Positions 7,308-13,151 of a stretch of 19,094 bases of DNA are shown here, piece by piece. Source of the DNA: Collinsella sp. (GTDB lineage Bacteria > Actinomycetota > Coriobacteriia > Coriobacteriales > Coriobacteriaceae); assembly GCA_031296755.1 (NCBI GenBank), contig JAUMMZ010000006.1, forward strand, positions 1 to 19,094, written 5' to 3'. The notes below the pieces were generated by a model. It was not told the DNA's origin. It saw only the letters and a program-made list of their open reading frames with translations, and ran no database searches. How positions within the stretch are numbered: the stretch's first letter is position 1; every line of letters starts with the position of its first letter. The position numbers were made by a program, and so were the translations under genes.

Positions 7308-8468
7308 ATGGAGATCACCAAGGATATCCGCTACATCGGTGTCGACGATCACGACATTGACCTGTTCGAGGGCCAGTACGACGTGTCCGAGAACGGCATG
7401 GCATACAACAGCTACGTTATCTTGGGCGAAAAGATCGCTGTCGCCGATTCAGTCGACGGCGGTTTTGTTGACGAGTGGCTCGGCAACCTCGAGGCCGTGC
7501 TCGATGGCCGTACGCCTGACTACCTGATCGTCCATCACATGGAGCCCGATCACTCCGCCGGTATTGCCGCCTTTATGGAGCGCTATCCCCAGGCACAGAT
7601 TGTGGCCAGCATGGGCGCCTTCCGCATGATGGTCAACTACTTTGGCACCGACTTCCCCGAGCGCAAAATGGTCGTCAAAGAGGGCGATGTGCTCGATCTG
7701 GGCGGCCACAGCCTGACCTTTATCGGCGCCCCCAACGTTCACTGGCCCGAGGTGATTTTCTCCTACGAGTCCACCGACAAGGTGCTCTTTAGTGCCGACG
7801 GCTTTGGCAAGTTCGGCGCCAACGACATCGAGGATCCGGAAGGGTGGGCCTGCGAGGCTCGCCGTTACTACTTTGGCATCGTCGGTAAGTTCGGCAAGTT
7901 CGTGCAGGCCGTCCTCAAGAAGGCCGCCGACCTGGACATTCAGATCATCTGCCCGCTCCACGGCCCCGTACTGACCGAGAACCTGGGCTATTACCTCGAC
8001 ACCTATAACACCTGGTCGAGCTACCAGCCCGAGGACAAGGGCATCACGATTGCCTATGCGAGCGTGTACGGCCATCTGAAGGCTGCCGTCGAGGAGCTCG
8101 CCGCAGCGCTTGAGGCTCGCGGCCAGAAGGTCTCCGTCTTTGACTTGGCTCGCGACGACATGGCCGAGGCCGTTGAGGATGCGTTCCGCTACGACCGTCT
8201 GGTGCTCGCCTCCATCACCTATCAGGGCGAGATCTTCCCGTGCATGAGCACCTTTATCCATACGCTTGCCGAGCACGCCTATCAGAACCGTACGGTGGCG
8301 CTCGTCGAGGCCGGCTCTTGGGCGCCTGCAGCTGCCAAGGTTATGACCAAGGAGCTCGAGGGCATGAAGGACATCACCCTGACGCAGAACAAGGTGACCG
8401 TGCTGGGCTCGCTCAACGACGCCTCGCGCGCTCAGATCGAGGCCCTTGCCGACGAGCTGTCCAAGTAG
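7308..8468 (+). CDS. fprA: FprA-family flavodiiron protein
   Basis: FprA-type flavodiiron proteins reduce oxygen to water or nitric oxide to nitrous oxide in the cytoplasm of anaerobes, taking electrons from rubredoxin or F420-type donors. The 386-residue protein has an N-terminal metallo-beta-lactamase domain with diiron ligands in HHMEPDHSAG (His77, Glu79, Asp81, His82), His145 in PNVHWP, Asp164 in SADGFGKFG and His218 in CPLHGP. From about 246 a flavodoxin domain follows (ITIAYASVYGHLKAAVEELA). No rubredoxin domain is fused. The ATG at 7308 has AGGAGG nine bases upstream. It stands alone, with its own promoter and terminator, between sugar genes. The likely role is oxygen or NO protection; which substrate is preferred cannot be told. 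Confidence 0.92.
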   Translation: MEITKDIRYIGVDDHDIDLFEGQYDVSENGMAYNSYVILGEKIAVADSVDGGFVDEWLGNLEAVLDGRTPDYLIVHHMEPDHSAGIAAFMERYPQAQIVASMGAFRMMVNYFGTDFPERKMVVKEGDVLDLGGHSLTFIGAPNVHWPEVIFSYESTDKVLFSADGFGKFGANDIEDPEGWACEARRYYFGIVGKFGKFVQAVLKKAADLDIQIICPLHGPVLTENLGYYLDTYNTWSSYQPEDKGITIAYASVYGHLKAAVEELAAALEARGQKVSVFDLARDDMAEAVEDAFRYDRLVLASITYQGEIFPCMSTFIHTLAEHAYQNRTVALVEAGSWAPAAAKVMTKELEGMKDITLTQNKVTVLGSLNDASRAQIEALADELSK

Positions 8469-8491
8469 CGACACATTCACTTCTGATGCTC

Positions 8492-8525
8492 AACCACCAC
8501 AAAGGAGACCTTTGTGGTGGTTTTT
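8492..8525 (+). terminator. Intrinsic terminator of fprA
   Basis: A perfect 14-bp stem (AACCACCACAAAGG, 8492-8505, with 8509-8522) has a three-base loop and TTTTT at 8521-8525. It lies 23 bases past the fprA stop and just before the end of the convergent DeoR gene. Confidence 0.92.
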
Positions 8526-8527
8526 GT

Positions 8528-9331
8528 TTAAGCGCCGGCGATGAGGAGATTTGGGCGGGCGTTGTCGACGATCTCGGCGATTGAGGTGGCGACGGCATGA
8601 TCGGGGTCACGGTCCATCACGATGGTGTCGACATCAGTCAGTTCGGCAAAGCGGTACATGCCGCGTCCGTTAACCTTGCTAGCGTCCATGAGGGCGACGC
8701 TTTGATGGGCTCCGGCGATCATAGCTGTTTTGGTCTCGGCCATCTGGGGAAAGTCGGTCGTAAAGCCGCAGCCGGGAACAAAAGCGCCAGGGCACATGAC
8801 GGCAAGATCGGCGTGGACCATTTGGAGAGCCTGCATGGTAAGTGGGCCGTACAGATAGCGATGACCTTTGCGCAGTGCCCCGCCCAGCATGACGACATCG
8901 ACCGAGGGCATGCTCTCGTCAATATAATCGGCGATGGTAATGTCGGCCGTGATAACGGTGATGCCGTCGCGCTGATCAAGGAGCCGGACGAACTCGAGCG
9001 CCGTGGTGCCCGAGTCGACGAGCAGCGTGTCGCCGTCATTGACGAGCTCGATGGCGCTTTGCGCGATGGCCTGCTTGGCGGCGACGTTGACATTGATGCG
9101 GCGATCCTGCGTGGAGACGGTCAGGCGCTTGTGAAGCGAAACGGCACCACCATGTGTGCGGCGCAGCTTGCCTGCTTCGGCGAGCGCGTCCAGGTCGGCG
9201 CGGGCGGTGACGGAGGACACGCCAAAGGTCTGGGCGATTTCTGCTACCTGCACCGAGGCGTTGTGCTCGAGCATTTCCATGATGGCGGCACGACGCTCAT
9301 CGGCGAAGGCTCGGGTTGTCGCATGGGCCAT
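8528..9331 (-). CDS. DeoR/GlpR-family transcriptional regulator
   Basis: This is a sugar-phosphate-responsive repressor of the DeoR family. The 267-residue protein has the N-terminal DeoR winged helix at about 10-65 (ADERRAAIMEMLEHN, VAEIAQTFGVSSVTARADL, then the hallmark LRRTHGGAV) and a DeoRC sensor domain with DSGTT at 106-110 and VMLGGALRKGHRYLYGP. The start ATG has GGAG six bases upstream. It is divergent from the class II aldolase across 334 bases, so that gene is the likely target. In Firmicutes, LacR and GatR of the tagatose pathway belong to this family, so tagatose 6-phosphate or a bisphosphate is a plausible effector. This is inference from neighbours; the glycolytic role of the aldolase would suggest another signal. 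Confidence 0.88.
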   Translation of the reverse strand: MAHATTRAFADERRAAIMEMLEHNASVQVAEIAQTFGVSSVTARADLDALAEAGKLRRTHGGAVSLHKRLTVSTQDRRINVNVAAKQAIAQSAIELVNDGDTLLVDSGTTALEFVRLLDQRDGITVITADITIADYIDESMPSVDVVMLGGALRKGHRYLYGPLTMQALQMVHADLAVMCPGAFVPGCGFTTDFPQMAETKTAMIAGAHQSVALMDASKVNGRGMYRFAELTDVDTIVMDRDPDHAVATSIAEIVDNARPNLLIAGA

Positions 9332-9665
9332 AGCTGCTCCATTCTCACATTAATTTGCAGGAATTGTGTTGAATCTATTTTCGTTCATTTTCTTTTTGAG
9401 TAAGAAAACGCCTTTCGATTACTTATCTTTTCTATAAAAGAAAGATGCTGAACGCACAAAATTCAATATCGAACACGCCCACTCGGCTCCAATTCCTTCC
9501 GTTTACTTTTCAAAAACGAGCGTCTTGACCTGTGTGCCGGTGATATCTCATACGTGTGACGCCGTCAATTTTCATACAATGGTCGCAGCAAAACGCAAGG
9601 TGAAACGCCTTGTGAACGACTACGCCCGATGTCCAGATGCGGGCGAGGGAGAGGAGCAAACGCTC
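9332..9665. promoter_or_regulatory. AT-rich divergent promoter region, deoR / aldolase
   Basis: The 334-base gap is notably AT-rich between about 9345 and 9475. It holds an inverted repeat ATCTTT (9425-9430) with AAAGAT (9441-9446) around TATAAA, and two TTTCG-containing motifs (near 9379-9384 and 9412-9417) that could be DeoR half-sites. A TACAAT -10 lies at 9575-9580 with a poor -35. The aldolase leader after it has two small stems (CAAGG 9596-9600 with CCTTG 9608-9612; CGCCCG 9623-9628 with CGGGCG 9640-9645), then GAGGAG (9651-9656). No short gene is recognised. Confidence 0.5.
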
Positions 9666-10523
9666 ATGGCACTTGTTACCACCGAAAAGATGCTCAAGGA
9701 CGCTCAGGCCGGCCACTACGCTGTTGGCGCTTTCAACGTCGAGAACCTCGAGTTTGTTATGGCCGTTCTGGCCGCTGCCGAGGAGACCAAGTCCCCCGTC
9801 ATCATGCAGACCACCCCGGGCACCATCAAGACCGCTGGTCTGGACTACTTCTACGGCATGGTCAAGGCTGCTGCCGAGCGCGCTTCCGTGCCCGTCGCTC
9901 TGCACCTCGATCACGGCGATGGCTATGACCGCTGCATGCAGGCTTTCCGCACGGGCTACACCTCTGTCATGATCGACGGCTCGCACGAGTCCTTCGAGGA
10001 CAACATCGCCCTGACCAAGTCCGTCGCCGACGCTGGCCGCGCCATGGGCGTGCCCGTCGAGGCCGAGCTCGGTAAGGTTGGCGGCAAGGAGGACGACGGT
10101 CCCGCAGTTGAGGGCGAGAGCCCCTACACCGATCCTGCCGAGGCCAAGGAGTTCGTCGAGCGCACTGGCTGCACCTCTCTCGCTATTGGCGTTGGCACCA
10201 GCCACGGTGTGTACACGAGCGATCCGCACATCGAGCAGTCCGTGGTCAAGGCCATCCGCGACGCCGTCGACGTGCCGCTGGTTCTGCACGGCACCTCTGG
10301 TGTGCCCGATGAGCAGGTTGCCGAGGCTGTGAAGAACGGCATCTGCAAGGTTAACTACGCCACCGAGCTGCGTCAGGCCTACACCAAGGGCTTCATGGCC
10401 TACATGGCCGAGAACCCCGCCTGCTTCGATCCCAAGAAGCCGGCCAAGGAGGGCATGCGTGAGATCACCGAGCTGGTTAAGATCCGCATGACCAACCTTA
10501 ACTCTGTGGGCAAAGCAGAGTAA
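9666..10523 (+). CDS. fba: Class II fructose-/tagatose-bisphosphate aldolase (GatY/KbaY/Fba type)
   Basis: This zinc-dependent aldolase cleaves fructose 1,6-bisphosphate, or its epimer tagatose 1,6-bisphosphate, to dihydroxyacetone phosphate and glyceraldehyde 3-phosphate. The 285-residue class IIB protein has Asp82 and zinc ligand His83 in ALHLDHGDGYD, GSHESFEDN, VEAELGKVGG, zinc ligand His180 in IGVGTSHGVY and His208 in LVLHGTSGVP. These residue numbers agree with E. coli GatY/KbaY. I chose the ATG at 9666 because GAGGAG lies nine bases upstream; longer in-frame readings run into the promoter region. Strongly biased codons suggest high expression, as for a glycolytic enzyme, while the lacB-lacC neighbourhood and the divergent DeoR gene suggest a tagatose role. 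It may serve both. Confidence 0.92.
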   Translation: MALVTTEKMLKDAQAGHYAVGAFNVENLEFVMAVLAAAEETKSPVIMQTTPGTIKTAGLDYFYGMVKAAAERASVPVALHLDHGDGYDRCMQAFRTGYTSVMIDGSHESFEDNIALTKSVADAGRAMGVPVEAELGKVGGKEDDGPAVEGESPYTDPAEAKEFVERTGCTSLAIGVGTSHGVYTSDPHIEQSVVKAIRDAVDVPLVLHGTSGVPDEQVAEAVKNGICKVNYATELRQAYTKGFMAYMAENPACFDPKKPAKEGMREITELVKIRMTNLNSVGKAE

Positions 10524-10556
10524 CAGCAAGGGTACTCCGACTCGCTACATATCCCG

Positions 10557-10681
10557 GGGAGGGACGAGGGCTTAGTTCCCCAATCGTCCTCGGGCATGCA
10601 AAAAGCCTCGCTGCGCACTTCGTGCGGCGAGGCTTTTTGCCCCCTGCGGAAAGATTGGGGAACTAAGCCCTCGTCCCTCCC
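10557..10681. repeat. 125-bp element with 29-bp perfect inverted ends
   Basis: Segments 10557-10585 and 10653-10681 are perfect inverted copies over 29 bases. They enclose a 67-base centre that itself holds the aldolase terminator hairpin. It starts 34 bases past the aldolase stop and contains no gene. The size and terminal inverted repeats resemble a miniature inverted-repeat element or a large extragenic palindrome. No target-site duplication is obvious. Confidence 0.75.
10600..10638. terminator. Terminator hairpin after the aldolase (probably bidirectional)
   Basis: AAAAAGCCTCGC (10600-10611) pairs with GCGAGGCTTTTT (10627-10638). An inner stem CGCAC/GTGCG closes a TTC loop, with a two-base bulge. 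The A-run and T-run on either side let it act in both directions. Confidence 0.85.
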
Positions 10682-11227
10682 AGGTTGACCTACTCGAGGT
10701 CGTCGCCCTTGTGGCGTTAGAGCGGAAAAATTGGAGCGTTAGGGCTTCTTTGCTGATGGGGGATTAGTATGCCCGGGCTTGGTTGGGGAAGGTTTTGTCT
10801 AGGGATGCTTGGAGCTTTTCGAACGATGCTCGCAAGTTGTGGCTCTGGTCGGTTGAGCGCTTGGTTTTTGTGGTGGGGGAGTCGAGGAGGCCGTTTCTCT
10901 GTGTCGGGGGGAAGGAGAAAAGGTTTGCATGTTTTAGGGATGGCTGCTGTGTTGCGTCATTGGAAGAATGCATGCTTATGCGGCCTCCTCGATGTCCACC
11001 AAAAGGTTGCGCACGGGGTGTGCTGCTAGGTCCCGTGCGTTGGCAGTATTATGCCGCGGCTGCTGCAAAGAAGCGCTAAAGAAAGGCTTAACCTGGTTTG
11101 GTGTTACGATGAAACTGCAGGTGAGAGGTATCGAGTAACACTCTTGAAAGGTTGGGGGCTTAAGGGCTTTCTAAGGTTTGTGGCGCGGATGTGGCTCGCC
11201 TGTGTGGGGCGTATGGATGGCTCGTTC
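10682..11227. other. Region without a recognisable gene
   Basis: About 550 bases lie between the inverted-repeat element and the NUDIX-Vsr gene. Short open frames exist on both strands (for example 10783-11079 plus, 10764-10973 minus), but none has a good ribosome site, family motif or normal codon choice. Base composition is G-rich and T-rich on the plus strand and unlike the coding regions nearby. One clear structure is CGCACGGG (11010-11017) paired with CCCGTGCG (11032-11039). It could be decayed coding sequence or hold a small RNA; I see no positive evidence for either. Confidence 0.4.
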
Positions 11228-12217
11228 CTAGCGCTGCGGCTCTGCGGCGCGCACCTGCTCGATGACCTTTTCCATCGTGGCGTCGATGCGGTCTTTTTTG
11301 AGCTCGCATTCCCAGATGGTTATGGGTGTCCAGCCCATTTGAGTGAGTGCTGCCACGGCAGCGCGGTCGCGCTCGACGTTGCGACGGAACTTTGCCTCCC
11401 AAAACTCAACGTTGCGCTTGGGCTGGCTAGGGTTGCACTTGGGGCAGCGGTGCCAAAAGCAGCCGTTGACGAAGATGGCGATCTTGCGCCCGGGGAAGGC
11501 GATGTCGGGTTTTCCGGGCACCTTCCATTCCAGACGGTATCCCGTAAGGCCTGCGGCGCGCAAGCGCTGGCGAACGAGCAGCTCGGGCTTGGTGTTTGCA
11601 CGCTTGTTGCCCTTCATGGACTTTTTTATAGCGGCGCGACGGCGCACGAGTTCACGCTCGTCGGCGGAAAGGTCCGAGGTGTCGATGCCGTCGAGCAGAC
11701 CTGGTTTGGGGCGCTTTTTGCTACGGCGCTTAGGTGCGCGCTTGGGCTTGGTGGCGGGCTCGTCGGTCGCGGTGGCCTCGGCGTCGTTGGCAACGCCGTT
11801 GGCCTCAAGCCGGTCTTCCTTCAACTCAATTAGGGCATCAATGAGTCCCTTGTCGGCGGGCATCCACTCAACGGTGGCAAGCGAGGTGCGCGGAATCCAG
11901 CGGATATCGAGCTGGCGGTCGTGCTTCTGGGGCTCGCCAGACTCTTTAGCCAGCGAGCAGTAGTAGCACTCCATGGAGAGATGAAAATCGGGGTAGTCGT
12001 ACTCAACGGTATAGAAATCGCGCAGATTGGCGACTTTGACCTGCAACTCTTCCATAAGCTCGCGGCGTACGGCGTCCTCGGGCGACTCGCCGCGCATGAG
12101 CTTGCCACCGGGAAACTCCCAAAGTCCCTGCATGTCGCCGTAGCCGCGCTGCACGGCCAGCAGCTCGTCAGATCCTTCCTTGCGAATGATCCCAGCTGCA
12201 ACATGAACAGTCTTCAA
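11228..12217 (-). CDS. NUDIX hydrolase fused to a Vsr-like DNA mismatch endonuclease
   Basis: The 329-residue protein joins two domains. Residues 1-130 are a MutT-like NUDIX hydrolase, with GLWEFPGGKL and a Nudix box from Gly38 to Val60 (Glu44, Arg52, Glu53, Glu56, Glu57 present; the usual Gly is Gln59). MutT members remove 8-oxo-dGTP or other damaged nucleotides. A basic linker (about 150-175, rich in Lys/Arg) leads to a Vsr-type endonuclease (about 192-325): SMKGNKRANTKPELLVRQRL, PGKPD with Asp238, FVNGCFWH with His256, NVERDR and TIWECEL. Vsr nicks at T:G mismatches left by deaminated 5-methylcytosine. I chose the TTG at 12217 because AGAGGA lies six bases upstream and the NUDIX domain begins there; the frame remains open upstream only as the antisense of the ABC ATPase gene. 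No cytosine methylase gene is nearby. Confidence 0.85.
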   Translation of the reverse strand: MKTVHVAAGIIRKEGSDELLAVQRGYGDMQGLWEFPGGKLMRGESPEDAVRRELMEELQVKVANLRDFYTVEYDYPDFHLSMECYYCSLAKESGEPQKHDRQLDIRWIPRTSLATVEWMPADKGLIDALIELKEDRLEANGVANDAEATATDEPATKPKRAPKRRSKKRPKPGLLDGIDTSDLSADERELVRRRAAIKKSMKGNKRANTKPELLVRQRLRAAGLTGYRLEWKVPGKPDIAFPGRKIAIFVNGCFWHRCPKCNPSQPKRNVEFWEAKFRRNVERDRAAVAALTQMGWTPITIWECELKKDRIDATMEKVIEQVRAAEPQR

Positions 12218-12253
12218 CAGGAGTCCTCTCTCAACATCAACACGTAACAGGGT

Positions 12254-12309
12254 GGCTACCCCTACCTTACACAACGGTAAGGCAACCGTAAGCCATATCG
12301 ATGGTAGCC
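12254..12309. promoter_or_regulatory. Nested dyads between the NUDIX-Vsr gene and the ABC operon
   Basis: GGCTACC (12254-12260) is inverted at 12303-12309 (GGTAGCC). Inside it, CCTTAC (12265-12270) is inverted at 12277-12282 (GTAAGG) with a six-base spacer. The inner dyad has the look of a MerR-type operator. No MerR gene is present in the window, and flanking hexamers are poor. Confidence 0.4.
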
Positions 12310-12317
12310 GACTCGGC

Positions 12318-12355
12318 TTCTTGCGACTATAGATGCCGTAGACTAATCGCAAGAA
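12318..12355 (+). promoter_or_regulatory. Dyad abutting the ABC ATPase ribosome site
   Basis: TTCTTGCGA (12318-12326) is perfectly inverted at 12347-12355 (TCGCAAGAA), and the right arm runs into the AAAGGA ribosome site (12354-12359). It also contains TTGCGA-17-TAATCG as promoter-like hexamers. It could be an operator or a hairpin limiting ribosome access. Confidence 0.45.
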
Positions 12356-12365
12356 AGGACTCGGT

Positions 12366-13151
12366 ATGCAAACCACGCACATGGCGACCCCGGTACTGGA
12401 GGTCGCGAATCTCGAAAAAGTATATGGAGCGCTGGGCAACGTGACCCGCGCGCTCAACGACGTCAGCTTTACCGTCAACCGCGGCGAATTCGTTGGCATC
12501 ATGGGCGCCTCGGGCTCGGGCAAGTCGACGTTGCTCAACTGCGTCTCGACCATCGATAGCGCCACGAGCGGCACCATCCGCATCAACGGGCAGGACGTTA
12601 CGCGCATGAAGCAGGCTAAGCTTTCGCAGTTCCGCCGCGAGGAGCTCGGCTTTATCTTCCAGGACTCCAACCTGCTCGATACGCTCACGGCACGCGAGAA
12701 CATCGCCCTGCCGCTCACCATCGCCCGCACAAATTCGGCAGAGATCTCGACCCGCGTGCAGGATGTGGCCGCGCGTCTGTCCGTGAGCCAGGTGCTCGAC
12801 AAATATCCCTACCAGATGTCCGGCGGCCAGCAGCAGCGCGTTGCCGCCTGTCGCGCGCTTGTCACCGACCCCACCATGATCATGGCCGACGAGCCCACCG
12901 GCGCCCTCGATTCCAAGAGCGCTCGCCTGCTGCTTGAGAGCCTGGAGGCCCTCAACCGCCGTCTGCGCGCCACCGTGCTCATGGTTACGCACGACAGCTT
13001 TGCCGCCAGCTACACGAGCCGTGTGCTGTTTATTCGCGACGGCAAGATCTTCACCGAGCTGCGCCGCGGCGACACCGACCGCCGAGAGTTCTTCGACCGC
13101 ATTATGGAGGTCGTTGCCATGATGGGCGGTGAGGGCTCCGATGCTCTGTAA
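12366..13151 (+). CDS. ABC transporter ATP-binding protein (BceA-type)
   Basis: This is the ATPase of a MacB/BceA-type transporter, acting at the inner face of the membrane with the permease encoded next. All nucleotide-binding motifs are present in the 261-residue protein: Walker A GASGSGKST (47-55), Q-loop FIFQDSNLLDTLTARENI with Gln99, signature MSGGQQQR (151-158), Walker B MIMADEPTGALDS, and H-loop His209 in MVTHD. The LDTLTARENIALPL segment after the Q-loop is typical of the peptide-antibiotic resistance (BceA/YtsC) and LolD-like group. AAAGGA precedes the ATG by six bases. Its 3' end overlaps the permease start by 11 bases, so the two are translated together. The substrate is unknown; bacitracin- or lantibiotic-like compounds are the usual ones. 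Confidence 0.93.
   Translation: MQTTHMATPVLEVANLEKVYGALGNVTRALNDVSFTVNRGEFVGIMGASGSGKSTLLNCVSTIDSATSGTIRINGQDVTRMKQAKLSQFRREELGFIFQDSNLLDTLTARENIALPLTIARTNSAEISTRVQDVAARLSVSQVLDKYPYQMSGGQQQRVAACRALVTDPTMIMADEPTGALDSKSARLLLESLEALNRRLRATVLMVTHDSFAASYTSRVLFIRDGKIFTELRRGDTDRREFFDRIMEVVAMMGGEGSDAL

Noticed and set aside
7449..8480. Open frame of 343 codons on the minus strand opposite fprA
   Set aside because: It is a shadow of the flavodiiron gene. Its translation is low-complexity Gly/Val/Leu/His-rich and shows no domain.
8597..9403. Open frame of 268 codons on the plus strand opposite the DeoR gene
   Set aside because: It is a shadow of the DeoR-family gene and has no motif or ribosome site.
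9510..10529. Open frame of 339 codons on the minus strand opposite the aldolase
   Set aside because: It is antisense to a protein with all class II aldolase zinc ligands and has no recognisable motif.
10783..11079. Possible small genes in the gap (also minus-strand 10764-10973)
   Set aside because: Neither has a ribosome site, family motif or codon pattern like its neighbours. The translations are Cys/Trp/Arg-rich or Ser/Thr/Asn-rich without structure.
12218..12802. N-terminal extension of the NUDIX-Vsr frame
   Set aside because: The frame stays open upstream only as the antisense of the ABC ATPase gene. The NUDIX domain and a ribosome site mark the TTG at 12217 as the start.
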